Source: Magicicada septendecula (taxonomy: Eukaryota > Arthropoda > Insecta > Hemiptera > Cicadidae). From it: DNA of 64,000 bases. The position numbers and the translations under genes were made by a program. Below the pieces are notes generated by a model that saw only the letters and a list, made by a program, of their open reading frames with translations, searched no databases and was not told where the DNA came from. How positions within the stretch are numbered: position 1 is the first letter of the stretch; every line of letters starts with the position of its first letter. The stretch spans positions 337,861,076-337,925,075 of the forward strand of contig CM068368.1 of the NCBI GenBank assembly GCA_034769895.1. Reading direction: 5' to 3'. This document shows positions 1-14,154 of this stretch, piece after piece.

Positions 1-3000
1 GTGTATTTTTTAGCTATCGTTTTTTATTAATGACTAATTACAGTTGTCACTCAATCAATACTAACATTCATTATTTATTTTGGTTCTTTACCGGTTCCAT
101 TTTCTTTATTATATTTGATTACATTATTTTCCCCTTCTCTATTCTCCATGCCTTGTCTGTGTTTTCTTGACGTGTTTCATTTTATTTTCTTTATCGTTGG
201 TTTGTTCCCTCTTTGTTCTCATTTTTCTTCTCCTTCACTTCTCATCTTGTTTACTTTCATATTGGTTCTTAGCTGGCCAATCTCTGGGGTTGGGTCAATG
301 TCGTTTGTCTGTCAGTCTAGTCGGTGAGTTTCTTTATTAATCACTTTTAGTTTATAACTCTTTCTCCTTCTTTCTTACTTACATTTTATATTTTTATTCT
401 CTTCATTAGTTATTTATTAAAATATATTATTTTTAGCATTTTTTATACATACTTATAGTCATCAAATATGATCTGATTTTGGCGATGTTATAATATATAT
501 AACATGAAAGCATTGATTTTTAAATTCAGTAAAAATTTTAATAGTAAATAATTCTGATATTTTAGTTTTCATAATTTTTATAATCATAAAATTACTTGTA
601 TGTAACTTCCTGTTATTTTTAAATCATTTTATAAGATAATTAGATGATATGTAAACATTCATAATATATTTAAATAATAAAATTAATTAATAAACTTGTG
701 ATTATTTTCATTATTTTTTATCAAATAACTATTTTATATAAATTCAAAGTTCAATTGTCTAATTATTTATAATTATCATTCAATAATACATGGAACATTT
801 TACATTTACAGTTAATTTTAAAAGATACGATAATTTTTACTAATATACGATAATTTTACAACCCTGATACGATAGGCGCCCTTTTCTTGGCTGAGAACAC
901 TGATTTTGCCTGCAAGTCGTGGGCTAAATGCTAGTTAATAATAAGAAATAAAGGGCGCTGAAGAATATCTTGCCAGGGGCGCCCGGATGGCTAAGGATGG
1001 CGCTGGTCCATGCTTATTATATTTTTAAAGTAAGATGCGTAAAGTCAATTATACCTTGTCCAGTTGTCATCACTAGTAAATAATAAATGCACAAAACAGA
1101 ATAAAGCTTTACTTTCTTCACACCCACATATACACATCTTTCTGTTAATATACTTTTCTGTCAAAACCATTTGTAATTTTTCCTTGTCCTTTGCACTATT
1201 TTGTACCCAACATAAGTCAAATCAGGTACTTCTCTTATATCATTTTTATATTTCAAGTTTTTCTTCTAGTGATAAAGAACAAAAGTTTTTTTTTAATTCC
1301 AAAAACTTTCATTTCTAATCAAACCGTGAACAGAAAATCAGTAGCTGTGTACATGTAAACAGAAACATACTGTAGACTGTATGTATGCAAACAGAGCCCA
1401 AATGTCATCCAATACAGCTGCTTTGCTAATGGCAGTGACGTTATGTTGTAATGGAAACTATGTGTATGGCTGGGCTCTGCAGCTGGCTGCCCTGCAATCA
1501 TAGATATCAGTAAGACACATAGCCGTCCCTCACGAGCCCCAGCTGTATTTAAGCCTTTAAAAATAAAAAAATTGAATTTTTCTGTATAAAATAGTGTTTG
1601 TTTGTTGATGTATGTATGTTAGCACAAGAATCTGTCAGTCTTCAGGTGTCAGATTATATAGAACCTTTTATTGTTTGTGTTTTTACTTTTTCATTATACT
1701 TTCTGTAAAATTTTTTCTTTCATATTAGAGTTAGTCCTGTGGATGTGTAATAGTGAATCATTTTACTTGTTTATGTTTTTGTTATATAAGAGTTCTTCTT
1801 CAGTGTTTTTTTAGTATTTTTGTTACTTACAGTATACTTGATGTATAAATATGTTTTATCTTTGAATATGCTATTCTATGTTGTAACTCAAAAAGTTGGA
1901 ATAGTAGATTAAGCGGCAAACATTGTGAATTATTCTAAGCTTTATTTTCATTGCTGTTTAGTTTTCTTCTTATTTTATATTGACAAATCAAAAAATACTC
2001 GTTAATCTCTTACAAAGGGATTGTGGTAAGTGTTAAGATTTATTGAAGTCTTCAAAATGTTTCTCACATTGTTCGTTCACAAACTTGAAAGAATTCCAAT
2101 ATATTTTTACATGGTTTTTTAATTGTCCTGTTTACTGAAGTAGGGATTTTCCACCGTATCTTTTAAATAGAAGAAGTATTTGACATCACCTTGGCCAAGA
2201 CTTTTTCTGTAATTTAATTGTTTTAGAAAATTTCTGAACATTAAATATAATTTCTACCAGATTGTTCCTTGATAGAAATTGAGCTCATTTGTGTTTCAGT
2301 AATAAACTAGAAAAAGGGTAGCCTGTGACCAGCCAGATCTAGTTCAATAAAGGGTTATCCAAATTCTTAAAAAAGTCTCCAAATAAATCAACCTGATTTT
2401 AGAAATTTATAAATATTAAAGATAAAAATTAAAAGATTGGTTCAAGGGAAAAGGTAAATATTTTAGGATAAGGATTGAAATCACTGGGTAGATGAATTTG
2501 CGACAGTGTCTTTCCAGAGAGAACTTTTTAATATCTGAAAAAGAAACTCAAGTAAGATGTTACACTGCTGTGTAACTGCAGGATCATTTAGAAGCAGCTC
2601 TGATGGTTGGTACTTTCTGCAACAAGAAAAGAGCCATTTGACTGATGTTACTCCAAATTTATTTTGATTAATAGTAATTTTTACATTGACTATTAGCAAA
2701 ACTTGGCAGTATTATTTCCATTTCTTCTTTTTTTATATGGATTGGTACCAGTGGTATGAGATACTTGGTACATTTAGGTTAAAAAAGATTGCTTTACCTT
2801 TACATCTGTATTATAATCTAGTTATTGGTGTGTTTATGTGACCAGTTTTGTTAACCATGTTCATAACACTTGTTTTCATGTTTTCTGGAGAAAATATGAC
2901 ATGTGATTTGTAGAGTAATTATATTTATTAATTATTAATATTAATCATATTTATCGTTAGCCAGATGTTTAAAATTAAATGATAGCTTTTCTCTTTTCAG

Positions 3001-5879
3001 GAATTTTAATAAATTTTCTAGAATTAATTTATAATGGAGGTGTTATTTGTCTGTATAGAACACTAATACAGGTGTTAGTTTACCCAACATTGTTTTATAA
3101 TGAGATAGAATATTGGAGTGAAATATTTCATAATTTCCGTAATTAAAAACAAATCTTTAAACTTTCCGTCTTTGATTAGTCTATTCTGTGTCTGTCGATT
3201 CCTATGAATACAAAGACAGAAACTACCTATATGTTTATATAATATATATCTCCTCTCATACTTGTCTCCCTCTTCCTTCTGTATTCTTCTATGTTCCTTG
3301 CTTCTGCAGTAATTAAAATTGGGCATACATTATTGATTATGCTGATTGATTTTCAGTGTAGTTTACTTATAAATTGTAATATGCTCGTCTATTCCAACAG
3401 TATTTCATGTAATTGTGGGGAATTTTTATGGCCATAGCTTTCTTACAAATGATATATGAAATATAACTATAAATATGATTATGTTATATATAGTTATAAA
3501 TATTGTGTTGTTATAACATAAATAATTATGTTAGATTTTCATATTTTTCCTGAACGATTTACTCCAAATTTCTTTATTTTTCCAAAAAAAATAATGTCTC
3601 AAATTTAGTAAAAGACAATTTTGTCAAATACATATTGTCATTTAATTTGTTATGGAAGTAAACAAAAACCACAGATATTTAGTTTTTTAAAAGGTTTCTT
3701 TGTATTCAAAAATTGTACCTAAAATAATTAAAATGGTATTACACCAATTTAAAAATAAAATTACTAATTAACAAAATTGTTGGTGTATTTAAAATTTGAG
3801 AATAGCAATTAAAACTAACTAGTTCTTTGTCTAATTTTTTTGGCAGTTATCATGTATATGTAACTGTAGTAAAGTATTTGTATTTTATGAACGTAATATA
3901 TACTGTTGTTGACAACAAGTAATTGTGTGTATGTATGTTAAACTTTCACATTATTAAAGATATAGGTGATACTAGTGAGTTATCAGTAATAACAGCACTT
4001 TTTCTTGAAAACTAGATTTTATCTTTTGTGATGTCAACAACATGCCTTTTCAGATATTCAGGTCATTGCCTTTGTTGATGATTTAATTGCTGATAACATT
4101 TTAGGTAATAATAGCCATAATGTTAAAAAGAAAATGAAGAAATGTCATAGTAAAGTAATTAATATTGTAGTTACTATTTACTTTGTAGCAAGTAGGGGAG
4201 TTTGTGTTTGTCAAATGGAGTTGTTACATATGGAAACAACAAGTTCAGTGGTATGTGCAGACAGCATATCTAGAGCTACTGAGATGCCCAGTCACCTCTC
4301 CATCAAGACTAAAGGCCTTGTTAATTATATAAAGTGACAGCTGAATTTTTAACTGTTTAAAATTCTGTGTAGCCTAAACAAAAACATTTGAATATAAGTT
4401 TTTAAATGTAAATAACTGTTTTAGTTTTTTAATTTGCTGATAAATTTACTCACATGTATTTATTATGTGTATATTAAAATATCTCCTCAATCCAACTTCA
4501 GTCCATTTATTATGGGTGGCCATATTATGAAATAATTATCCAAGTCCATTTCTGCAACCACTTGCTTGAAGTATGCAGAATAAATTTTGTTCATGTGCTG
4601 TTTATGGGAATGTAGAAAATTTTTCACAGATATGGATGTTTTACTGTAGATATATTTAGTTACTTTATTACAAGTAGATGTATTAGTAAAACTTACTATG
4701 TCAGAGTCTTAAAAGGCCAAGAGAAGTTATCTCTTTCTTTGACTTTCTGTAGCATATCTGTTGTCAGTCATACATACAGCTGTTCTTTTCTCAAATTAAG
4801 TCATTGCCATTGATATTTACTTCTGTTAAGGTTATTCCAGAATATTTTTTTTTATACATCCTAATAAACACTTCAAAATTGCTTACACCGTCTCTCAATG
4901 AAACGCCCTACATTTACCTCTAACTCTCTCTTCTTCATGCCTGAAAAACTCCATAGAAAAGACTTCACAAGAATTTTAATATTTTAAAGTTCAGTTCTCT
5001 TGAGTTCATATTATTTAAAATCATATACAACTTCAGATTGTAACAAAACAATATGTATATAAATAGGTACTGATTGGTGTCTTTGTAAGTGCTGTTGTAT
5101 ACTTGTTATTTTAATGCCAATAAATTTAATAAAATAAAGTACTAAATTTAATACACTAATGAATTTAACAACTATGTGCTTTAAAAGTTAGATAACTTAG
5201 TTCTATTCTAAGAGTAAGTGCATCTTTTATTTGGTGACAACTGTTAGTTTAATTTAATTGTTGACTTTTTAGTGCTGTAATGTCTAAATAACAATTGAAA
5301 GCGATGGGAAGATGACTGTTACCATATGTCATTTGTTGTTTAGTATATATCAAAATATATTTAAACTTTAAATAAATTAATTAAATTGTGTGAAACTATG
5401 AATGTATAGTTTCTGAAAGATATTTATGTTCTAAAAGATGGATGATTCTTGAAATAATTAGAAACTGTAAACCAACAAGTTGTGAGAGTTGTCTGTTGAA
5501 AAGTGCAAGGAGGTGGAAATTCCTGAGAACAGCTCATTTTGTTTTCTCTGAGGGGGCTTACTTAGTGATTCAAGTAGAATTGATATTTATCTTTCATGCC
5601 TACCTCCAGTAGAAGTGATTCAGTTGGAATTATTAATAACTTGATCTTAAATATAATAAATTATATGAAGTTATTAATATAACTTATATTAACTTATCAA
5701 TATATTAACTTATATTGATTGAAATCAATTACATTAATGTTTCTGAATTTGCGGAACTTAAACAAAATTAGTTGTTTTTTATTTGTTTTTATCTTAGCCT
5801 TATAGATCCATAGAGCAGTGTAATAAACGCTCATGAGCTTTTAAGGAATTTCCACAAATTTTTATTTTTGAATACACGA
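1..5879. other. AT-rich stretch without recognisable gene
   Basis: No open frame here resembles a known family and none exceeds about 85 codons. A GC-richer patch at 865-1015 has GGCGCCC/GGGCGCC runs in opposite orientation, like a worn transposon end, but I could not define termini. A second patch of balanced composition lies at 1319-1540. The rest is AT-rich. It could be intron or 5' flank of the kinase gene whose first visible exon starts at 16875. Confidence 0.5.
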
Positions 5880-5899
5880 AGTGAGTTTTCAGTTTTAAC

Positions 5900-6440
5900 T
5901 CAACTGTTTGACATTTGTCTGCCTGTCTGTCTGACTGTTTGGGGTATGGATCACTGTAAATTTCAGATGCATCAACTGATTTTTATAAAATTTTGCATTA
6001 ATTTTAATACTTTTACCCTAAAGACCCTATTGTTTTTGGGATAGGTGTCCCCAAAAATGGAGGATGGGTAGGAGGCAAATGGGGGGGGGGGGGTGAAAAT
6101 TGTAACATTGCAAAAATATTTGTGGGGTGTCAAATTAAAGAGGATTTTAACCAGGCTCTGACTATAATGTAGTGTGCAGTTTTGAAAATTTCAAAAATTG
6201 TACCACACCAGGACCCAAAAAAGGGATCAAAAATTTAATCCAGTTGGATGTCAGACTGAACGGAATTTTAATCTAAATCCAAATGTAGTGTTTACTTTAA
6301 AATTACTGTAAAACTTTAGGGGTACCATTCGCCACAAACAGAACTTGAAATTTTAAGAAAATTGTAAAAGTCTATGTGAGGAATCAAGTTATGAGAAATT
6401 TTATTCAAAATACAGACAGGGGTATGTATTATTTATATTA
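5900..6440. repeat. Unclassified repeat-like block with a G13 run
   Basis: The block begins with a GTCTGCCTGTCTGTCTG simple repeat and includes 13 G in a row at 6081-6093. The style (short simple repeat, then low-GC sequence with pyrimidine/purine runs) resembles dispersed noncoding repeats of insects. I did not find a second copy in the window and cannot assign a class. It is not coding. Confidence 0.3.
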
Positions 6441-6577
6441 TTTAATAATTTAACACCTCCTTGGAAGTTTTCGATTGCCTTCAAAAAGTTTGTAAGCTAT
6501 GTTTACAAAACGATTTATATATTGTTACCAGTATTGTACATTTTTGTGGAAAGTATTAGATATAGGCACATAGATAT

Positions 6578-9172
6578 TGTAATGTGACATAATGGGAGCC
6601 CCAAATAAGTAACAATATGACCCAAATAAATGAAATCAAATATTTAAATAAACAAGACAAGACTAAGTAAATAGATCTGTAAAATGTAAAAAGAAGTACA
6701 ATACAGTCAGGTGGTATAAATAAGAACCATGTACTATAGTTGATAAGTAATAAACATGTAAAAGTGAATAATTATAAGAAAGTGAAAAGTATTCATTGCC
6801 AATCATTAATTAAACAGAGAGGACTGTATAATTTAATGATCCTTCCAATTACCCAAAGTGAAAGAAAAAACGAGAACTAGGCAAACTGTATGCCAGTGCA
6901 AAACAAACAATTGTATAAAAACAATATTTATCAATTGGAATTTAACAGTGTTAACTCCTATTAGTTATTTTGCCAGTGTCAACTACTATTAGTTAAGGCC
7001 AGAAATAGTATTGACAATAAAGTATGTTAAAAGGTCTCACCTTAAAATGAGATATCACTGAAGGCCTAAACAGTAGTTCATTGTGTTTGTTCTGATATAA
7101 AGGCCTATGTTTATCATTATTAGTAAGCCATGTTGTTAATTGTAATAAGCCTGTAGACAAAACAGGAAATTTGTGTTACCACTATATAATACCTGTAAAG
7201 GGCCCATACAGACAATACTGTATTATAATAGTCAGCTAATAAAGTTTGAAAGAATTAAAGGGATGGGACTGTGGTACGCTAAATAGTTTGGGTTACTGTT
7301 TGTTAATCAATAAATACAATCTGGGCCATGAAGGCAACATTGTAAGTTAGTATGTTAAGATATTTTGTTGTAAATTGTAGATAGTGTTAAGGTATTTTAA
7401 AATATCAAAGCTCATGTAGCAAATTATAAACAATTATGATCAGGCAAGGGTTCAAAACAAACATCCAGTTAATTATTAATGTCAGTCAGAACATGATAAT
7501 GAAGTAAAATTTAAGGCCTAGGCCAAACATGTAATATAAAATAAAGTAATGTCAGAAATGATTAAGTTAGCAAATCAGTGTAAGAAAATGATGAGAAGGG
7601 ACCAAAATTTAGGTGATTAAACATAATTCTTGAAATGATTATAACACATATTAAATTAGTTTAATAAATGAAAATCTTATATAATAAATGTTAGGGCATT
7701 GTAATGGTCCATAATTAGAACTTTTATAAAGATGTAAAAACACCTATTATAAGGCCAACTTATATCAAATGAGGCATCAAAATGCATATCTTTTTATTAG
7801 GAACAACACCATGTAACTTAATTTTAACATAATCAAAAGTTAACAAGGGAGTATTTTTTGACTTAAGATGTAAGAATATTATGTTCAGTACTAAGTGCCG
7901 CATAACCCAGGGTTCATGGGAATTAACCAATAGCAAGCCAAATATTGCTGGTCAAGACCGTTGACATAGACGAGAAAGTTGAATTATTCTGTTGTTAGAG
8001 CCAAGAGAGAACAGATCAGCTCTGTGAAGCTAAGAAGCCTGAAGTATAAAAATAATCAGATGAAAGTTAGAAGAAGAGACAAAATTGTAATTAAAGGAAA
8101 TATAAGACGTAACCAAAATTGCAGATCATATAAACCAATTACAACCAGAAGACGGAAGAATAAATAAGAAAACAAAATATTAAAAACTGAGAGTGAAGAA
8201 TACGTCTGCATCGAGGAAAGTAACTATATTCTACAAATCATAATTATCTCTACACAACACTCAGATTAACTTCACAGACACTATTAAAACCACCACCAGT
8301 GATAACTAAAAAGACCACTACTACATATAAATACAGTGAAAAAAAAACTATATAAAACATTTTATTTTAACGAAACTTGGGAAGTTCATATGGTGTACAC
8401 AACGTCTGACTGATAGACGGCCATTTTGTCTTGACGGCCATTTGCATTGCTGGCGAAATCATTTGTCGTTCGAAGTTAAACAAAACATAATTGTTAATTT
8501 TTTTTATTAGTGAGTAAGATTTTGTTTTTAGATAATTGTAATGTGTTGTACTCTCTTTAAGCATTTCTGACCTTCCTAACAGCCTCAAAGAACCCGAGCC
8601 CTGAGAAAAAATTTTGTATTATAAATAATTGAACTTTTCGAAAAAAAAATCAAATTTAACCCTAGAGTCGATACGAATATTGTTAAGGTCGACCCACGAC
8701 CTACTTATTGAACCCTGAATAAATTGACGGATAATAAAGACCATTAATTACAGTCAAAGGAGTGGTTATTTGAGAATTAAGAATAGATTAAGGGATTTTT
8801 ACAGGAAATAGTGGAGAGTGGGAGAATACGCAGGTAAACCAAGCTTTGTAAACAACGAGAAGGACAACGAATCTAGAAGGAGCCTGTTTACGTCAGAATC
8901 GATCGCCAGCGTAACAAAAACTGCGGAAAATATTCAAATAAATCTCGTAATAGGATCAACTGCCGTTGATTTTACACAGCTCTACATAATAATAATAATA
9001 ACAACTGAACATCGACTATTTTTATAAAAAGGAGCCGATCATAATAAATATAATAAATACATCAAATAAATTAAATGAAAGATCTTTATTATTAAAACGG
9101 GTGAACTCAATAAACTCTAAACTATAAATTCTCTAATCTCTTTTCGTATAGTAAAACGTCAGAGAGATTACA
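6578..9172 (+). repeat. 5' LTR
   Basis: This 2595-bp left LTR differs from the right copy (14155-16756) by scattered single-base changes, a few-base indel near 6790, and a shorter AAT microsatellite near 8988. The ends are TGTAATGTGACA and AGAGAGATTACA. At 2.6 kb it is very long for an insect LTR. It has several AATAAA signals but no coding sequence I recognise; a 73-codon minus-strand frame at 8367-8588 is present identically in the other LTR and looks fortuitous. Confidence 0.92.
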
Positions 9173-9176
9173 AAGG

Positions 9177-9187
9177 TGGCGCCCAAC
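9177..9187 (+). other. Primer binding site, tRNA-Lys type
   Basis: TGGCGCCCAAC starts four bases after the end of the 5' LTR. TGGCGCCCAAC is complementary to the 3' end of a tRNA-Lys and is the usual place to start minus-strand DNA synthesis in gypsy-like elements. Confidence 0.75.
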
Positions 9188-10807
9188 CAGTAGGGTTGAA
9201 ATTAGGTAGAATTACGGACTTTAGCACTGCTATCAACAATACAATCAACCTAATTTTAGCAGGTGGCTTGTGACGATTTAAAACAAATTTTAAATAGCAC
9301 AAAACAAAAAATTTTTTTTGTTCAAAATAACCCATGATAAAATAATCCACCCTCCCCTTTGTAGCAAATAACCGGTACAAACATGTGAAAAACTAGTACT
9401 GACACGCAAATTATCCAGTTGTTACGCAAAAATAATCATTGTAATTATCTCTAAAAGACGTGATAATCACAAATAAAATACAGACGAAAATAAAGAAGCT
9501 GTAGTATAATTAATAATAGCTAATTAAAGGTAAAATAATAATAATCAGAAAGAACTAATTTTCTCTCGATGTGTAAACTACGCTAAATCACTACTCACGG
9601 CCCCTAAACCTACCCCATTCGTCTCTGAATCGCGGCCGAGGCAACTGGTTAGCCATGTGTTGCGAGAAGAAATAAGTGTTATATTACCAAACTATGTAGA
9701 ACTAAATAGGTGCTTTTGTAAAAAAGAGAAATTGGTAGAGGAGAGCGTAAATATGTAGTGAAAGGAAGTAAAAATATAAATATATAAACAGTGTAGCCAT
9801 GACATCTCTTTAAGAAAGTGTATAACAATTACAGTATGTACAATACTCAATCATAATGTAACTGTAGTGCAGTCAAACATAAATGTGAAAATGACCTTCA
9901 GAAATAAATCAACAACAATTCACTACGAGCCCCATATATCCAGAGACTGGGCATCATGAATAAACAACACACTTAGAGTCAACAGATTTAATGGAGGACC
10001 ACTACAACCGCAACTAAGATCATCCAGAAAATCCCGCCGTAGAGGATCTAGAAGATACCCAATATATACCCAATACCCAGGTGACACGGAAGGATAACTT
10101 CTGTGGTTGTACTTCTTTTAAAAACCCAGAGTAAAGACAGTAAATTTATCGTAAAGACTCATAGCAATCCTGTAAATTGTAACGTAGTAATATGGATAGT
10201 TAATATTCCTAAATAATAGTAGCCTGAAACTGCAAACAGGTATAACTAAGAAAAAAGTAAATGAACCTATTCTTCAAATGGTTTACATAATGTTCTAAAT
10301 AATCTGTAATATCATACAAATTAAAGCCCGGATCCGTGGTATTTTATTAAATATGCAGCTGTATGATTTTGAGCTCATCAGAATAATGTTTTAAACAGAA
10401 TGAAAGCATTTAGTTCAGAATTTAATCACTAAGTAAGAATGATAAATGTTGTAGCTAACATCTTAGTAACATCCTAATATATCAGAAACCTTGCATTTAA
10501 ATTTGTAATAAAGAGATGTCTTTGCTAAACCCAAGAGAGCGAGTAAATTTACGAAACCTTAATCTAACTCCTAAACTTTACAGGTTCCTCATTTGTTTGT
10601 AAGTAATTCGTACATACAATGGCAGCCGGTTTAATTGACAAGGGCCAATTAAACTGGTTCCCAGTGTTATGATGTCGAAAAGACGAGACGTTATAGGCTG
10701 TTAGAAGCACAGAAATGCACACAAGAGGCAGGTCAAAAAAGAGGACAGAGGACCCAGAGACGGAGAAGGTAAGCAGGAACACGAAATAGAAGCAGTCCAG
10801 GACAGCG
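9188..10807 (+). other. Retrotransposon leader without coding sequence
   Basis: This stretch lies between the primer site and the gag-like region. It is AT-rich, with many stops in all frames. It probably corresponds to the untranslated leader of the element plus decayed sequence. I see no conserved domain in it. Confidence 0.5.
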
Positions 10808-11404
10808 AAATGGAGCAACAGGCAGGGGACTATGAAGAAGCAAGAAGAGGACTGAGTTTACAAGACCTAAGGGATTTTATGAAAGAAATAAACGAAAGCT
10901 CAAGGAAACAAAACGAGACCTTGAGAGAAGACTTGCTAAAACAAATGAATTAAAAGTTAGACAAGAACAAAGAATAAACTAACGAAAATCTGAGGAAAAT
11001 AAATGAAGAAAATAATGAGATCCTTAGGAAACAAAATGAGGATACTAATGAGAGTCTGAAACAAATTAATGAGAAATTTGAAGAAAGTAATGAAAACATT
11101 AGAAAACAAAACGAAAAGTTTGACCGAAATGAAGAAAGTTTAAGACAGATGAATGAAAATATAGACAGCATTAAAGAGAGTACTAAGGAAGAATTTAGGT
11201 AAATTAATGAGAAAATTGAGAACTCTAACAAGGAGTTAAGGGAAACTATCAATGAACAAAATGAAGAGCTAAGACAAACTATCAACGAGAAGATTGAAAA
11301 TTTCATTGACACATTTAGACAGAGGGTGGATGAGTACAAGGAGGAAGTAAAACAGCAAATAGCTGAGACCAAGGTAAGGCTAGAGAAAACTGAAAAAAAT
11401 TAGA
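10808..11404 (+). pseudogene. Gag-like coiled-coil protein, broken by stops
   Basis: One + frame reads as a long alpha-helical heptad protein made of repeated INE, RKQNE and ESLKQINE-like units rich in Glu, Lys, Asn and Gln. It begins with an EEARRGLSLQDLRDFMKEI segment and is interrupted by stops near 10953, 10979 and 11203. Position (first coding block after the LTR) and coiled-coil character suggest a gag protein of the kind seen in some insect Ty3/gypsy elements. There is no zinc knuckle. The repetitive helix could also be a fortuitous product of AAT/GAA-rich DNA, but the low stop density in one frame argues for real decayed coding sequence. Confidence 0.5.
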
Positions 11405-11441
11405 TCAACTTAATGTAACAGTAGATAGTGGTTTCAAGAAA

Positions 11442-12096
11442 TTGAATGAAATACTAGACAGCACTTCTGAAGGTATTAAAGAAACATTGAATAAGAACAT
11501 GGAACCAGTAAATCAGAAAATAGAAGATAGTAGTAAGGGAATAGAAAATAAAGAAGACAAAAGTGTATTGTTATCGGAGAAGAAACATAACAGAAACAAA
11601 GAGAATATGAAGCACGTGGAAGTCAACATTAAGGGGGTAAAGAACACAATAATTAAGAAGATGAAGAAAGTAGGAAAAATATGTAAAAAAGAACTAATAA
11701 AAACATGGGAAGAATGTGAGATGGTGAAGAATGGACTGGTTAATTTATTTAATCTCTCTATTAAGTACCAACCATACAGAAATAATGAATTTTAAAAATT
11801 ATAGGAGGAGGTCAAAAGAAATTTTAGAAATGACTTACAATAAAACAGTATGTAACAACTTAAAAAAGTCTATAGGTAAATTGAATACACCGGAAGTAAA
11901 AATACATAATAAAATATCAGTGATAGCATTAATGATGGATATACCATTAACATATTTGTTTAATAAACAAAATGATAAAGGGATTGAAGTAGGCCTTGAT
12001 ACAAATGAAAATTTTATGGCAGAAAAATTGAAGTACAAGGTAATAGAGAGAGATGTCACAAGAACAGAAATAATGTTGAGAACCTTTGTAATCTGA
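11442..12096 (+). pseudogene. Decayed gag-region frames downstream of the coiled coil
   Basis: Two overlapping + frames, 11442-11795 (117 codons) and 11731-12096 (121 codons), follow the coiled-coil block. The first continues the helical, Lys/Glu-rich style. The second has no motif I recognise. The frame switch at about 11.75 kb looks like an indel in what was one longer gag-like frame. Function is unknown; the assignment to gag is from position only. Confidence 0.35.
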
Positions 12097-12503
12097 GGAA
12101 GAAGGGCAACTGAGATTATGGACCATGGATAAACTAAATACCACGCACTATCAAGAAAGGGGACTGATTTTTAGAGAACCGACAAGGCAAACCATTTAAG
12201 AAATGAAGAAGAAAAAATAATGATAATTAAAACAAAAATAAAATAAATAAAGAATAAACACTATAGAGACTTAAGAAAAAATAATGATAATTAAGAACAC
12301 AAATGAAGAACTAAGAAAACATAATCAAAACCGAAGAAAAGCTAATAATGAACAAAAGGGGAATATAAACGGAAAAATATGAAGGGAATAAAGAGAATTT
12401 AAAACAAATTAATTGAAAAAAAATGAAGAATACAAATGAAGATATGAGGAACTGAGTGCTACTATGAAAATAACCAAAAGCCCATCAATACAGGGATTAG
12501 AAG

Positions 12504-12974
12504 CAGGGCTTTAAATTGGCTGACTGGGTAAATGCCCAGGGCGCCTGGTCCAAGGGGGCGCAAAGGAACGAAAAACAATACGCGTTAAGACTATAAGACA
12601 GTAGACAGTTGAGTGTTATTGTTAAAATTCTAGGAATGAAGGAAACTATGTTCTAATGCACGCTGGCACGCGCCAAGGAATATGTAATGAATAATATTAT
12701 ATTACACACGCATATTCTTTTATTTTCAAGAAATGATGTTTTAATTTTTGTTGTGTGTAGCCTACGTAGTGATTAGATCACTTGCAATACTGAAATGCTA
12801 TCGGTACTAATAGTTTATAGTCGGGGAAAAAACCAAAATTTACACATTCAACAATAACTTGGTGTGGTGGGGGGTTGGGGGAGAAAAGTAAAAAAATGGA
12901 AGGGGGCTTTTAGAAGAGAATTATATAATAAGAGTGCTTTGCCCAGGGTGCAAGGTACCTGAAATTGGGGCCTG
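12504..12974. mobile_element. hAT-type MITE nested in the retrotransposon
   Basis: A 471-bp GC-richer block is flanked by a perfect 8-bp duplication, ATTAGAAG, at 12496-12503 and 12975-12982. Its ends are imperfect inverted repeats starting CAGGGCTTTAAATTGG on the left and, read on the other strand, CAGGCCCCAATTTC on the right. Both arms include a CCCAGG/CCTGGG core. An 8-bp duplication with CAGG ends is the hAT pattern. There is no coding capacity, so this is a non-autonomous copy that jumped into the LTR element after it landed or in an ancestor copy. Confidence 0.8.
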
Positions 12975-13770
12975 ATTAGAAGAGAATATGACTGTGAAGA
13001 ATGATCTGAGGAAATTACAGTAATTAAAGAGAAAACAATTACTTGAAAAAACAATGGAAAGATGAACTGACAGAAGATGAATTACATTCTGGTAATAAAT
13101 AAGTTAACAAACCATAATATTAAACACTGCATTATGAGGGATATGGAAAGATGGAATGATTAATACCAGGGCAAATGTGCCATAAATCAACAAAGTAAAG
13201 GCAAATAGAATGAAATAAAAATACAACGAGATTATATCCACACTGATGATAAATAATATAAAGATAAGGGAGGCAAAAAATAATAATGAGAAGTGTTAAG
13301 AAGGCAACAGGATTCTGAGGGTGTTCAAGGTAATGCAATAGTTACCGTTTTAAAGTATGACAGAGTGTAGAATGCTATGGTGCCACTCAAAGGACATTTA
13401 TTATGGGCAGTGACCAAAAGTGCACTGTACCATGCACGTGTGAATGGACGGGTGAGGAATAGGCCGCAGTTGTGCCAAACACAGCCAACATGCATTCACC
13501 GTGCCATTTAAAGTTAGGGAGGAATAACACCAATCATGGAATCAACTTGAACAGAAGATAAAGCAGAGGAAGAAAGAAAACAAACCCTAGAGTAAATAAA
13601 AGTCAGTAGGTAAAAATCTATATAAGAAATACAAAGAGTATCCTCAAATTTGCCCAGAGAAGCGAAGGGAAATCCAGCAGTAAGAAAAGAAATCTAGGAG
13701 AGAACAAAAAATAATTAAATACAATTCATCTAACTAAACCTGTCCAATTCAAGAAATACCAAAAGAAGAA

Positions 13771-14067
13771 ATGGATCTTACCCGAGTGTATAACCGAATA
13801 ATACATAGAATTGAGCTGAAAAGGAGAAGACGAGACCAAAAGGGAACTTTTGAGATTAAGTTTGAGGCTGGAGATAAAGTGCTGATAAGAAACAGGCAGC
13901 AACCGAGTGGTATAGAAGGTATAATAAAAAAACTGTTATTACTATACCACGGACCGTTCTTAGTAAACAAAAGCAATAACAACAACACCTATGTCCTCAT
14001 GGATCCAAACACTAAAAAGATAAAGGGGACGTATAATGTTTCGGAAATGAAGAAATACCACGAATAA
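13771..14067 (+). pseudogene. Retrotransposon integrase C-terminal domain remnant
   Basis: The 98-codon frame has FEAGDKVLIRN, then LLLYHGPFLVNKS, then YVLMDPNTKKIKGTYNVSEMKKY. This is the pattern of the GPY/F-like C-terminal module of Ty3/gypsy integrases, where a small beta-barrel binds DNA and ends the pol polyprotein. The catalytic core that should precede it is missing. It ends about 90 bp before the right LTR, the expected place. It shows that a pol gene existed and was deleted almost completely. Confidence 0.7.
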
Positions 14068-14139
14068 AGGAGAAGGAAGAAACATAAATTAACAGCTTAT
14101 TTTCCCTAAACCCCAGTTTAGTAAAATAACCATGTTTTG

Positions 14140-14149
14140 GTGGGGAGGT
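14140..14149 (+). other. Polypurine tract
   Basis: GGTGGGGAGG lies five bases before the start of the 3' LTR. This is where plus-strand DNA synthesis is primed in LTR retrotransposons, and it fixes the orientation as +. Confidence 0.65.
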
Positions 14150-14154
14150 ATTAT

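Noticed and set aside
8367..8588. 73-codon minus frame, found identically at 15934-16155
   Set aside because: The identity is explained by the two LTRs. No motif; it need not be a gene.
10950..11372. Ser/Leu/Phe-rich minus frame of 140 codons
   Set aside because: It is the antisense of the Glu/Lys/Asn-rich coiled-coil region on the + strand.
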